This document shows, in pieces, positions 1-28,199 of a stretch of 64,000 bases of DNA (positions within the stretch are counted from its first letter, which is position 1; each line of letters begins with the position of its first letter). The stretch is from Allomesorhizobium sp043769475 (GTDB lineage Bacteria; Pseudomonadota; Alphaproteobacteria; Rhizobiales; Rhizobiaceae): NCBI RefSeq assembly GCF_043769475.1, contig NZ_CP171729.1, positions 1-64,000 on the forward strand, given 5' to 3'. The position numbers and the translations under genes are program-made. A model generated the notes under the pieces. That model did not search any database. It saw only the letters and a list, made by a program, of their open reading frames with translations, and was not told the DNA's origin.

Positions 1-2
1 GG

Positions 3-18935
<18,933 letters not shown>

Positions 18936-19159
18936 AAAAGATCCCTAGCGAACTGTACCGAAGGTTCTGGCACCCAGACGAGGTTCAGTCTCGGATCGCG
19001 ACAATCCCCAAACGTCGGAGAGTTCTGGCTCGGTGATCCAAAGTTGGGAAGCATTTGTGGTCTGCCGCCGCTGCTGATCGACGACCGAGTCGAGCAATTC
19101 CAAGGCCAAGCTGCATTGGCTGAGCTTCTCATTCCAAAAGCTCAAAGGGACCAGACAGG

Positions 19160-19759
19160 ATGGAGACTATCACCATTGATCAACAGAACATCCTCGTCGG
19201 CATCCGTCCAATAGAACCGGCTGACGACTCCACCTTGTACGCTTCCGAAGTTACCTCGTTGAGACGCGCTGTCACCAAAGTTCGCCGCCAAAGCGGTGCT
19301 GCAAGAGTTGTCGCCAGAACACTCCTTAGGCAACTGGGATTCCCACAACTGCCGATCCTAAAGACGCGCTCTGGTGTTCCGATCTGGCCACCCGGCATCG
19401 TCGGATCTTTGGCGCACCACGATACCGTAGCAGCCGCCGCCATTGCAGGGACGAAAAGGATTTCGGCTCTCGGCATCGACATTGAGCCTAATGAACCTCT
19501 GCCGGAGAACCTGATCGAATTGATTGCCACCCCTAACGAGCAACGCATGTACGATCTACATCTGCTCAAGCGGCGGGACCTCTTCGTTTTGAAGGAGGCG
19601 GTATATAAGGCGTATTTTCCACTGTACAATCATTTCATTGAATTCCAGGACGTGGAAATTGATATCTCTGCGCGATTAGGGTACGTGGCGAAGGCAAATT
19701 GCACGTTTTCGCTCGAGTTACTTATTTCCAACAATGTGATCGGGTTGGCGTATTCATGA
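19160..19759 (+). CDS. 4'-phosphopantetheinyl transferase, Sfp/EntD type
   Basis: This 199-residue protein moves the phosphopantetheine arm from coenzyme A onto the serine of carrier domains, converting the upstream synthetase from apo to holo form. Visible signatures are GSLAHHDTVAAAAI (residues ~80-95), the Mg-binding LGIDIEPNE (~104-112) and the FVLKEAVYKAYFP block (~140-152), the order and spacing of EntD/Sfp enzymes. It starts 224 bp downstream of the synthetase stop on the same strand, so co-transcription is plausible; AAGGGA lies upstream of the ATG. The base composition is more AT-rich than the repeated NRPS modules but similar to the TE segment. Confidence 0.93.
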   Translation: METITIDQQNILVGIRPIEPADDSTLYASEVTSLRRAVTKVRRQSGAARVVARTLLRQLGFPQLPILKTRSGVPIWPPGIVGSLAHHDTVAAAAIAGTKRISALGIDIEPNEPLPENLIELIATPNEQRMYDLHLLKRRDLFVLKEAVYKAYFPLYNHFIEFQDVEIDISARLGYVAKANCTFSLELLISNNVIGLAYS

Positions 19760-19833
19760 CCGACATGCGGTGACCTTGCCCCGTTGATCTAGTCCGGTTG
19801 ACGTTCGTTCTGGCCCATCGAGAGGACGAGGAC

Positions 19834-19935
19834 ATGAAATGTAGCCGCTTTCTGAAGAGCAGATCATCCGAATTTTTGAAGGAACATGAGGACGGGGTGT
19901 CGGTTCGCGATCTGTGCCGCAAGCACGGGGAGCGG
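19834..19935 (+). pseudogene. IS3-family transposase OrfA relic
   Basis: Reads MKCSRF, then in a neighbouring frame EEQIIRI, then LKEHEDGVSVRDLCRKHGE, the N-terminal helix-turn-helix region of IS3/IS407-type OrfA, broken by small indels and lost after about 35 codons. The preceding stretch (about 19770-19830) looks like the left end of such an element. No OrfB follows. Confidence 0.75.
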
Positions 19936-20145
19936 ACCGCTCGCCATCGATGGCGCACAGTCGCTCAAGAAATGGTGGACCCCTGCCGCGTCTTTGGGTC
20001 GACGGCACCCTTCGCCAGACGATTGGTGCGAGGTTGGCGATCATAGCTGATGGCAAGCTGGCCGCCGAGAGGTTTAGGTGTCTGCCCTGGATGTTTCGCG
20101 CAGCAGAAGACCCAGGGGTTAGGTCTCGGGCGTTGGATCATCCTC

Positions 20146-20583
20146 CTACAGCTTCGCGAAATCGCGGTCGTCAGGCGGTCTGTGAATGAGGACCTCGCGC
20201 TCAGGGTTGGCTTCGCGAACGCGTTCGGCCGCAGTGAGGCCGGGCTTGTCCGGATCGGCGAAGACGACGATCCGCTGTACGCTTTCGGGCAGCTGAAGAA
20301 ATGGCAAACGTGGTGCTCCCAGTGAGAGCACCAGACGGGCAGGCCGTAGCGCAGCATTGCGGCATGGACGGTCTCATAGCCTTCGACAATGCCAAGGATG
20401 TCGGCCGCTGGGGCGAGCCGCAAGGCAAAGCCCCGGCTCGGGCCAATGATGCGGCGCGGCTCGTCCAGCGCCGCTTTTTTTGGCCGTGTCGGGTGCAAAA
20501 GGGTGAGCTGCACCGAACAGATCGAACGGTCTGGGGCCCGCAGGGAAGCCACCACCACGGGAAAGCGCGTCTTTCCCAACTGC
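20146..20583 (-). pseudogene. Toprim-domain (plasmid/phage primase-like) protein relic
   Basis: Minus-strand reading shows DEPRRIIGPSRGFALRL, LGIVEGYETVHAAMLRYG, then after a frameshift near 20315 VVFADPDKPGLTAAERV and the stop at 20146. The EGYET and ADPDKPG elements are the Glu and DxD parts of Toprim domains found in plasmid and phage DUF7146/primase-like proteins. The N terminus is replaced at about 20583 by a resolvase fragment. Non-functional. Confidence 0.7.
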
Positions 20584-20584
20584 G

Positions 20585-20883
20585 GCGTCGAGGTGTCGAT
20601 CGGATCGCGAAGCGAGCGAAAATGCGCGCCGCGCTCCTCTAGCCGTTCGATGACCTCGAGCAGATGGCTGACGGAGCGGGCGAGGCGATCGAGACGAACG
20701 ACGACAAGCACGTCGCCGGCGGCGATGTCGCGCATCAGTTTCGCCAGCACCGGCCGTGAGCGCGAGGCGCCGGAGCCATGCTCCTGATGGATCAGGCGGC
20801 AGCCGACCGCCTTGAGTTCGTCGACCTAGGCGCCGGTCGCCTGATCCTCGGTCGAGACACGGGCATAGGCAATGAGGCGGCGG
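20585..20883 (-). pseudogene. Serine recombinase (TnpR/resolvase) N-terminal fragment
   Basis: Reads RLIAYARVSTEDQATGA, an in-frame TAG, then VDELKAVGCRLIHQEHGSGA, LAKLMRDIAAGDVLVVVRLD and RLARSVSHLLEVIERLE: the catalytic N-terminal half of a Tn3-type resolvase (YARVS with the active serine; RLDRLARS). It is cut before the DNA-binding domain and fused to a Toprim relic. The in-frame stop and truncation make it non-functional. Confidence 0.85.
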
Positions 20884-21007
20884 ATCGGGAGAGCTGTCGG
20901 TTGCACAGTTGGTTGATTTCGAGGGTGATTTTAGGGCGTTTGTACACATAAGGAATGTTCCAGAAAACGACCGTTTGAGGTCAGCGGTTACAGAATAGTT
21001 TCATGGA

Positions 21008-21036
21008 TTGACATTCGTGAAATCATTTCGTAAGCA
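21008..21036 (+). promoter_or_regulatory. Candidate sigma-70 promoter before the third-gene/Xre/RES operon
   Basis: TTGACA at 21008-21013, a 17-bp spacer, then TAAGCA at 21031-21036, 20 bp ahead of the ATG at 21056. The -35 box is perfect, the -10 box is weak. Placed on sequence only. Confidence 0.4.
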
Positions 21037-21055
21037 CAGGCATGGAGTTTTAGCC

Positions 21056-22349
21056 ATGAGCAAGAATGTCGTCTATCTGCATGGCCAGCCAAAGCCGGTT
21101 GGGCATTTTCTGCGGGTCGGAACCAGCGGTCACCGGCAACTGGAGACGTTGCTCGGATCGGGCAAAATGATGGTCGATCGGGTGGTGATCGAGGCGTCAT
21201 CTGCGCTTAGGCAGCACGATCTCATGGCGGCACTTGCGGACGCCGGCGGCGAACTCATCCTGGATACCAACGTAGCGGAACTTTCGTCGGCCGGCCGGTT
21301 CAGTGGCGCTGCCAAAGAGCGCGCCTTGGGCAAATCCCGACAGCGTTTTAACCCCCGACGACCTGCGGCCGAATGCGAACCGTGACATTATAGGCCAGAT
21401 CGCGCGTTTCGCGGTAAAGCAGGGCTTTCATGCCGTGCAGGCGCCCGCTCACATACTCGAAAGCTCGACTGACAAGCTTTTCGCGCTCGATTGTGAAGCC
21501 GCATCTGCATTGCGTCGGGCACTTGATGTCGAAGGCGGAAAACATATTGGCGTCGATTACCCGCTGATGATCAAAAATGCCGCGCTTCGCGATCCCGCAC
21601 AGCGCCGGGCTTTCATCGCGGGACTGAACAATGTTCCTTTCGACCAACTGTGGTTCCGGGTGTCCGGTTTCGGCTCGGATGCCACGCCTGCGGGTTTACG
21701 CCGCTATATCGCGGCAATGATGGATTTTCAGCGCTTGGAGCGCCCGATCGTCGCCGACGGCGTTGGAGGTCTGGTGGGCGTCGCTATTCCCGCGTTCGGT
21801 GCAGCAGGGGGTATTTGTCACGGCGTCGCCGAAAAGGAACGCTTTGACGCGAGCGATTGGAGCAAACCTCCGCAGGCCGGTGGCGGCGGTCGAGAAAAGC
21901 GCGTCCTAATTGCAGGATTGGATAGACTGCTGAGTGTCAAGCAGGTCGATATCCTGATGGCGGCGCAAGGCGCCAGGTCGGTTCTGAGCTGCCATGACCG
22001 GTCTTGCTGCCCGAACGGCCTCAGTGACACTTTGAAAGACCCGAAGGCGCACTATTTGCGTCAGCGGTCTCGCCAGATTGAAGAGCTGTCCGGTGTCCCG
22101 GAGTTGCGCCGCGCTCAGCATTTTCTCGAAAAGGAATTTGCCGCTGCCGAGCGAACGGCACGATCGGCGGCAAAACTGAAGGTGTCAGACGAGGGCTTGT
22201 CCAAGGTCTTGCAGCGCAGCAGTCTTCGCTTGGAAAAAATGCACGCCGTTTTGGATGCCTTAAACGGCACGATTACGGGCCAACCACGCGCGCTGGTCCC
22301 GCCGCGCCGGCAGGCGAAGGTGTCTAGCGCTGCTTCGCGCAGTAGGTAA
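21056..22349 (+). pseudogene. Unknown protein upstream of Xre-RES pair; apparently one gene with a +1 frameshift
   Basis: I do not recognise this family. The first part (ATG 21056, MSKNVVYLHGQPKPVGHF...) runs to about 21316 and the second part continues in the next frame (SAPWANPDSVLTPDDLRP...) to TGA 22349. Skipping one base near 21317 joins FSGAAK to SAPWANPDS smoothly, giving about 430 residues. The middle segment (RPIVADGVGGLVGVAIPAFG) has the glycine-rich look of a TIM-barrel strand end, and CHDRSCC is a cysteine-rich patch that could bind metal; both are impressions, not assignments. It stops 4 bp before the xre start, so the three genes look like one operon. The frameshift may be real decay, recoding or a sequence error; the second part alone could start at GTG 21303. 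Confidence 0.55.
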
Positions 22350-22353
22350 TGTC

Positions 22354-22692
22354 ATGAGCACAGCTGTAGCACGGATTCTGGATGATCTGCGGTCACGAGG
22401 CGGCCTTCAAGGCAAGGACATCGCCAACATTGTTGACGTTTCAACGGCGACCGTGTCGCGGTGGTCGCATGGCAACGGTTCCCCAAATCTGCGCACCCAG
22501 ACGGTCATTGCGGACCTGCGCTATGTCGTCGATCGTCTTTCAGATTTTTACACGGCCGACGAAACGCGGCTTTGGCTGCATTCGCGCCATCCTCTTCTCA
22601 GCAATGAACGGGCCATCGATCTCATTAATGCGGACCGGACGCAGGAAGTCCTGGCGGTGATTGAGCGGCTCGACGCCGGCGCGTACGTCTGA
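22354..22692 (+). CDS. Xre/MbcA/ParS-type antitoxin of a RES-Xre pair
   Basis: A 112-residue protein with an N-terminal helix-turn-helix (KDIANIVDVSTATVSRWSHG, ~20-39) and the C-terminal DUF2384-type segment (TRLWLHSRHPLLSNERAIDL then TQEVLAVIERLDAGAYV) characteristic of antitoxins that pair with RES toxins. It neutralises the toxin by binding and, with it, represses the operon. It begins 4 bp after the preceding gene and ends 9 bp before the toxin. Family and position agree, so confidence is high. Confidence 0.9.
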   Translation: MSTAVARILDDLRSRGGLQGKDIANIVDVSTATVSRWSHGNGSPNLRTQTVIADLRYVVDRLSDFYTADETRLWLHSRHPLLSNERAIDLINADRTQEVLAVIERLDAGAYV

Positions 22693-22701
22693 GGTTTTCG
22701 A

Positions 22702-23265
22702 GTGGAGCGACGGGCGCGAGATCTGGATCTGCTTGACGCACTCGATGCTCATCAGGGCGTGTCGTTTCAAGGCGAAGTCTGGCGTATCGTGAGAGAAGAG
22801 CGGGAACCGTTGCAGGGGTATCCGGCTCAGGCGCGCTGGGATCCCGGCACATTCGATGTTCTTTATACTTCGCTGGAGCGCGAAGGCGCCCTCGAAGAGA
22901 TTCATTTCCACCTCAGTCGTCAACCTGTCTTTCCCTCGAAAATCCGGTCGGTTCTTCATCGGATTTCGGTCAGTACCCAACGAACGTTGAGAATAGCTGA
23001 TCTTGCTGCATTGAACGTTCTCGGCGTCTCGCCCGAAATGTACGGGTCGCTCGCCTACGAACGAACGCAGGAGATCGGCGACGCGGCTGCCTTTCTCGGC
23101 TTCGACGGCATCTTGGCTCCAAGTGCGCGCTGGCCGTGTCAGAACTTGGTAATCTTCACAGAGCGATTTACTCCGACCGATTTGAGCGTCGTCAATTCCG
23201 AGCCGGTTGATTGGGCAGATTGGCGTGCCCGCAGAAACGAACTCAGACGAACGATCGACCGCTGA
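22702..23265 (+). CDS. RES-domain toxin (NAD+ phosphorylase family)
   Basis: A 187-residue protein starting at GTG 22702, directly after the antitoxin. RES toxins deplete NAD+ by phosphorolysis and stop growth. Visible family landmarks: WRIVRE (~27-32) with the first Arg, RWDPGTFDVLYTSLE (~46-60) with Arg and Tyr, ALEEIHF (~63-69) with the Glu, and LAPSARWPCQNLVIF (~136-150) with the Ser/Asn. All expected catalytic positions appear present, so the toxin should be active if expressed. The open frame is intact. Confidence 0.9.
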   Translation: MERRARDLDLLDALDAHQGVSFQGEVWRIVREEREPLQGYPAQARWDPGTFDVLYTSLEREGALEEIHFHLSRQPVFPSKIRSVLHRISVSTQRTLRIADLAALNVLGVSPEMYGSLAYERTQEIGDAAAFLGFDGILAPSARWPCQNLVIFTERFTPTDLSVVNSEPVDWADWRARRNELRRTIDR

Positions 23266-23352
23266 TGATCCTGATGACGTTTTGAGCTTCCAAGTGCCTA
23301 GGCCGTGGGGCGAGCGCTATCGGAGCAGCAAATCAGGCCTTGGCCAATCTGG

Positions 23353-23496
23353 TCAGACAAGAAGCCTCGCAGCTCGTCCGAGCGTGCGTTCGGCGTCGTT
23401 GTAGTAGTTTGACGCCTGCTGCACGGAGCGGTGCTGCGACTGCTGCATGGCCTCGGGCAGCGGAATGCCGCGGCGGGCGGTTTCTGTGAGATAGGC
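23353..23496 (-). pseudogene. Tyrosine recombinase C-terminal relic
   Basis: Minus strand reads AYLTETARRGIPLPEA, MQQSQHRSVQQASNYYN and DAERTLGRAARLLV then stop: the last part of a phage-type integrase including the tyrosine-nucleophile segment (SNYY). It is truncated exactly where the Tn3-type inverted repeat starts at about 23491, so the transposon interrupted the integrase gene. Confidence 0.75.
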
Positions 23497-23537
23497 CTAA
23501 TCGGCCCGAAGCTGCGATTTTGGCCAACTTGCGGAAC
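23491..23537 (+). repeat. Tn3-type left terminal inverted repeat
   Basis: Begins ATAGGCCTAATCGGCCC and continues GCTGCGATTTTGGCC; pairs with 27451-27497 in reverse orientation with mismatches only at positions 18, 38 and 42. Confidence 0.85.
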
Positions 23538-23549
23538 AATCGGAGAACT

Positions 23550-23971
23550 TCACGGCTTGCTCTCCTCGGGTTGGAGGAGCATGGCGACATTTTCGGGGGC
23601 AAATTTGAATCCTCTGCGGTCGGGAATTCGCTCAGCGGAGATCGAGTAGCATGGCCGCTTTGGATCGATGCCGTGATCCGGAACCGTTCGCTTCCGGTGC
23701 GGAACTCGCGTCCGAAGTCCGAAGGGGCCAATCCGAATTGCTCTGCGAGAAACTCGGACCTGTCTTTTTCGAGGTTGAACGCGGTGCCGTCGGAAGCGGG
23801 AATGCTGACGCGGAACACGGGCTCGAAGGAGAATCCGGTATCCGTGCCGCGCCATCCGGCGCCGACCAGGCCGTGGTCCTCAGCGATCTTCTGGCAGACC
23901 TCGAGCATTCGGGTCTGGATCTCTTCGCACGTCGCTGGCGTCAGACGGGTTATGAGCCTGCCCTTTGTCAT
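23550..23971 (-). pseudogene. Phage/island hypothetical protein, frameshifted
   Basis: ATG at 23971 gives MTKGRLITRLTPATCEEI and continues to ...FGREFRTGSERFRITA; near 23650 the frame must change to continue DPKRPCYSISAERIPDRRGF and QPEESKP to the stop at 23550. The rejoined product would be about 139 residues. I know similar proteins only as uncharacterised phage or island genes. It lies within the Tn3-type element as cargo. Confidence 0.5.
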
Positions 23972-24031
23972 TTGCCCTTCCTCACCTGATAGACAGTACC
24001 GCGTGAGACGACGCCCATCGGTTCCGGGCGG

Positions 24032-24958
24032 TCAGTTACGTCGTCGTCGTGGTTTCAGCTTTCTGGTCACCTCCGCCAGCCACGCGACTGCACCGGGCGT
24101 GGCCTGCCAGGCCTGGCCGTTTTCCTCGACGTAGTCTGCTGCCTCATCCTCGCCCCCCAAGGTGATATAGCCGTCGATGGAAGCAACCAAAGGCTGCTTG
24201 CCGGAAAGGACGCCAGGCACATGGCTGTTCGCGAGCCAGGCCTCCTCGGCAAGCTTGCCGGCGCCCGGATCGTTTTCACGAAAGGCAAGAAGTGCCCGCG
24301 TGTAGAGCCATGCAGCAGCGCCATCGTCTTCGTGCTGTTTGAGAAGCTTCCTCAGGGCCTTGATATCGTCGCGCGCCAGCAAATGCCCGGCCAGCACGTA
24401 GCGGATGCCCTGATTGTCGTTCGGATTGAGCTTGAGCATTGCCTGATAATGGTCAATGGCCTTCTGATGCTGACCAAGCCGCCAGAGTACGGCGGCAAGA
24501 CCTGCCCGCGCCCGCATGTAGGGGCGCGTCTCGAGAAAACCCCAGAAGCGACCGGCATATTCCTCAAACCCGTCAGGGCCCAGCGCCTCTTCACCCGCCG
24601 CGACGCCCTTCTGGTAGCAGTCCAGCACTTCCTCGACAGACCCTGCCTCTTCTTCGGCCAACAGCACATAGGCGTCGGCGCACAACGGCGAGACTTTAAG
24701 CGCTTTCCTGGCCAGCGAAATACGCTTGCTGCGACTGGTTGCTTCCCAAGCCTCATACATGATGTCTTGCGCAGCGTCCGTCGGGTCGCTCCCAAGCCCT
24801 CCGCCGAAAAAGACCTGCCATGAACCCCTCCATGCCGCGCCGGTCTGGCATCGGAGGCAGAGCATTGTCATTTCCGGCTTCTTCGCCACTGCCTTCTTTC
24901 GGGGCTTCTTAGTTTCTACCATTCCCTTCGATGCTTCACGCCGCTTGTTTCTGCTCAA
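24032..24958 (-). CDS. ST7-like tetratricopeptide-repeat protein
   Basis: An intact 308-residue protein. A lysine-rich head (KKPRKKAVAKK) is followed by segments typical of the ST7/TPR family: AQDIMYEAWEATSRSKRI, LARKALKVSPLCADAYVLLA, FWGFLETRPYMRARAGLA, MLKLNPNDNQGIRYVLAGHL and AWLYTRALLAF. TPR arrays bind other proteins; no enzyme motif is visible. It starts inside the last codons of the tnpA relic (overlap about 23 bp), so it was probably transcribed with the transposase. It is the only intact gene in the transposon. The first ATG is used; a later Met at about residue 13 is an alternative. Confidence 0.8.
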   Translation of the reverse strand: MSRNKRREASKGMVETKKPRKKAVAKKPEMTMLCLRCQTGAAWRGSWQVFFGGGLGSDPTDAAQDIMYEAWEATSRSKRISLARKALKVSPLCADAYVLLAEEEAGSVEEVLDCYQKGVAAGEEALGPDGFEEYAGRFWGFLETRPYMRARAGLAAVLWRLGQHQKAIDHYQAMLKLNPNDNQGIRYVLAGHLLARDDIKALRKLLKQHEDDGAAAWLYTRALLAFRENDPGAGKLAEEAWLANSHVPGVLSGKQPLVASIDGYITLGGEDEAADYVEENGQAWQATPGAVAWLAEVTRKLKPRRRRN

Positions 24959-27380
24959 AATCGATCCGGGTGTTCAGGTCGAGGTTGAAGCGGCCATAAG
25001 GATTGACGTGCCCGTAGATCAGCGGCGTCAGGCCGCGATAATCCTCCGGCGTCAGCCGCGCCGACCATTTCGGCTCGCTCAACACGGACTGCATCATGCG
25101 CGTGTTCACATAGACAAGCGACGCCTGCAGCAGATGCAGGGCCAGCACCGATATCTCCTGCTCATCGATCCGGTTCGAGGCGATCTCGCCACCCTTGCCG
25201 AAGAAGACGAAGCTGTTGGCGCTGTTCCAGTTCTCGACCACATTCAGGCCTTCGTGGATTTCGCGGCGAAATTTCTCGTGGCGCAAATACCGGCACAGGA
25301 AGATCGTCTTGATCGCCCGGCCGAGTTCGGCGAGGGCCTTGTAGGTCGGGTGCATCACCTCGGCGCGGGCGAAGCGGCGCAGGATCGCTTCGGGATCGGC
25401 TAACCCGCTGTGCATGGCAGCCGCATATTTGACCATCTCGTCATACTGCTGCTCGATCTCCTCCCAGTTGATGACGCTGGAAAGAATTGGAAGCAGATTG
25501 GGCAATTCAGCGCGCAGGCCTGGATGCGGCAGCGCCAGCTTCTGCCGAGCGATCGCCTTAAGGCGTGGCGCCAGTTCAAACCCGAGCAGATGGCAGAAGG
25601 CAAACCGCGCGAAAGCGCCACACGGGAAGCCGACGTTTCAAAGGCGTCCAGAAAGCCGGTGTCGAGTGCCGTCTCCTTCAAGACGTCCAGCAGTTCCGTC
25701 ATCGGCCAACGCCGGCCGATCTCGGCCTTGACCGATCGTAGGCCCTGCGGTTCCGGCAGCGGCTGGAACGGCGTGATCGAGATGCGGTTCTCGCCGCGCC
25801 AGAGAATGCGTACCTTGTCGTTGCGGGGGAGTTCGGCATTCAGCAGCCGCAGTTCCCGCTCAAGCTCGGCCTGGATTTTGCGCGTGAAAGCTCGCGCATC
25901 CGACGTCAGGTTGAGCGCGTTGTAGTAGGCCGTCCGTCGGCTCTCGAAATCCTTGGGCAGATCGTCGTCCGGATTGCGATAGCGGTCCGCCCCGATCACC
26001 CAGATTTCCTTGGCCCGGATGCGGTCGCGCAACTGGCTGAGGACGCAAAGCTCATAGCTGATCCGGTTGATTCGCCCATCCTTTCCGATGATCGCGCTGC
26101 GCCATTTCGGCGGAATGACCCCTTCGATCGGCACCCCGTTCCGCGGCACAACGCGGCATCCGGTTTCGAAGGCCCGCCTGATCCAGTCCAACGCCCAAGC
26201 ACGGGCCGATGCACTGCATTGTTCGAACGAAACTCCAGAACCGAAAGAAGCTTCGGCAGGATTCTTCGATAGTGACCGGCATAGGATCCACGCATAACCT
26301 GGTAGATGCGCCGTTCGAGCGTGCCCTTCGCCCGATACTCCTTGACGATCGCCGCTAGCTTTTCCTTGCCCGCTACCGGAAAGATCACATCACAGACCCG
26401 GCCACCCGGCGCCTCGATCGCGGCACCCGCGATATCGATCAGCAGCCGCTCCTTGCCGTAAACCTTCTCGATGTCACGCGCGATGCCGGCCACCACCTTG
26501 CGCTTCGAACGCACCCCGATCTTGTGGATGGTCTCCACCAACAGGTCGACCATGCCGTCGATGATCTGTGCTTCCCGCATCATCAGGAAAACGGTATAGA
26601 GTCCCAGTTGCCGCCTCGAGGCGTGGCGGCGCATCTCCGACGCTTTTTCGGCGCCGACCCGCCGAACGATCTGATCGATCCAGGTCTTGCCGGCAGCGGA
26701 TAGAAGATCCCGCGGCAAATCCAGCTTCTTGATGAAGGCAAGCCGATCAGCCAGGGCAAGCATGTTGTCCAGCGTGGCTGCACCCGCATCTCCTTTGATC
26801 GTATGCAACCCGGTCGGGCTATCTGGATCGGCCAGCGATGTTTCCATCAGCGCGACCGTTTCCGGGCGGAGCCGATCCGCAACACCGCCAAGAAAGGATT
26901 CCAGAAAGCGTTGCCGCTCGGAGCGCACTATCCGCTCCATCTCCTTGCACGACGGACCGAAAATCTTGCGATCCCGGCACCACAGAAATACAGCCTCCAT
27001 CATCGCAGCGACCGATGCTCCCCTAGGGCAAAGCTCCGTCGCTATCCAGATCGCAAGTGTGCCTCGATCCGCCCGCTTCATCCGGCGGAAACCAAGATGG
27101 CGCAAAATCTCGGCGCAATGGCGCCGCCCTGAACGCCCCCCGAAAAATCATACCGGCAGAGATCTGCCTTGCTGACGCCAAGCTGCTCGGCCAGATACGA
27201 AACCGCCTCGTCGGGAGCCTCAGCCGCCGCGGTGGCGAAATATCCGTACGCGGCGAAGAACTTCAGTTGAACCGCCAGTCCGAGCCTCGATCCGGCCGAC
27301 TTGGCCTTCGCAAAGCCGATGTCGGCAAAAGAGAGGCTCCACTCCCCGGTCAATGCCTCGGGCGAAACGCGCAAACCCAT
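24936..27380 (-). pseudogene. Tn3-family transposase tnpA, frameshifted and internally deleted
   Basis: The start (27380, MGLRVSPEALTGEWSLSFAD) is the DUF4158 N-terminal region of Tn3 transposases. The frame changes near 27100 (to LGFRRMKRADRGTLAIWIA), near 26200 (to DWIRRAFETGCRVVPRNG) and near 25550 (to ALPHPG then LRAELPNLLPILSSVINWEE). The ending LTPEDYRGLTPLIYGHVNPY is the conserved C terminus. Between about 25640 and 25540 roughly 250 residues normally holding the catalytic DDE core are missing. About 815 codons remain where about 970-1000 are usual. It cannot be active. Confidence 0.92.
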
Positions 27381-27410
27381 ACATCCACTCCCTCTTCCAG
27401 GAGTGAATTC

Positions 27411-28199
27411 TCAGGCGACGACGCCATACCGGTCAATCCGTTCGGGCAACGTTCCACAACTTGGCCAAAATCGCAGCTTTGGGCCGATTAGGCCTATTCG
27501 GCCGTAGATGTTTGTGAGCGAGGACAGGTTGGGCAGCATCCAAAAGGGGTTTGATGCCTTACTGAGATCAGGGTCGGGAAGGTAAAGATTGACCTCGCCA
27601 TCCGGCGACCGCGCTCCCTGTTCGAATTCGTCGATCGTATCGCGGACGAACTTCAAGATAAATTCGTCATTGCCGTCAGTGGCGGCTCGACTATCAAGCC
27701 AGCCGGCCATCTCTACGAAAGCTGATCGCGTTGCGGAGATAGAAGGCGCTGAACAGGCGTTTATGTATGACTGAAGCACTGGCAACGGGGCCAGAGCATG
27801 GAGATATTCCGCGACATGGTTCTTCATTTCCATGACATCGCGGCGGCCGTCGAATTCCTGCGAGACTGGGGGAATGACAAAGTGATTCACCATCGTCGCG
27901 CAGATGAAGAACCGCTTGTCCACCACCTCGACAAAGACGGGCAATCTTCGATGTTGAAAGTATTTCGCAATGTCGGCTGCGACGCCTGGCTTTCCGACCA
28001 GCCGCTTCGATTTCAGCTCTGAGCCTTGTATGCGGTGAATCGTGCGCAGGCGTGAGAACTCGGCGGCAAGCGCGGCTTCATTGTCGATTCCGACGGCGAC
28101 CAAGACGAATATCGATTGATCACCAAAGCCAAGATTTGCGCCTGCTTTCACGAGGTCGCCTGTATTCCCGCTCTCGTCTAAGAAGAAAATATTGGTCAA
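27411..28199 (-). pseudogene. DUF3800 protein, C terminus replaced by transposon sequence
   Basis: ATG 28199 gives MTNIFFLDESGNTGD, the hallmark acidic start of DUF3800 proteins, a family with an RNase H-like fold often seen near defence and mobile genes; function unproven. The frame continues cleanly to NLSSLTNIYGRI (about 27498) and then reads through the Tn3 inverted repeat (GLIGPKLRFWPSCGT), so the last residues are foreign. About 234 native residues remain. It may still fold, but the native C terminus is lost. Confidence 0.75.
27451..27497 (-). repeat. Tn3-type right terminal inverted repeat
   Basis: Reverse complement of the left repeat with three mismatches. It lies 71 bp outside the tnpA start (27380), as expected for a Tn3-family end, and overlaps the 3' end of the DUF3800 reading frame. 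Confidence 0.85.

Larger units (their letters stand above)
23491..27497. mobile_element. Decayed Tn3-family transposon bounded by 47-bp inverted repeats
   Basis: The outer limits are matching inverted repeats at 23491-23537 and 27451-27497 (3 mismatches in 47). Inside, all on the minus strand, lie a broken tnpA, an ST7-like TPR gene and a frameshifted phage-like gene. The left end sits in an integrase relic, the right end in a DUF3800 gene. I see no matching 5-bp target duplication, so the element or its flanks have rearranged after insertion. No resolvase or res site is visible inside. Confidence 0.75.

Noticed and set aside
19798..20046. Open frame taken as an intact small gene
   Set aside because: Only an internal part resembles IS3 OrfA and it needs frameshifts; the rest is not protein-like.
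19965..20750. A single 261-residue protein
   Set aside because: It is a chance fusion of a resolvase piece and a Toprim piece, running into non-coding sequence.
23486..27502. A 5-bp target duplication around the Tn3-type element
   Set aside because: The bases next to the two ends (GTGAG and TCGGC) do not match, nor do nearby alternatives.
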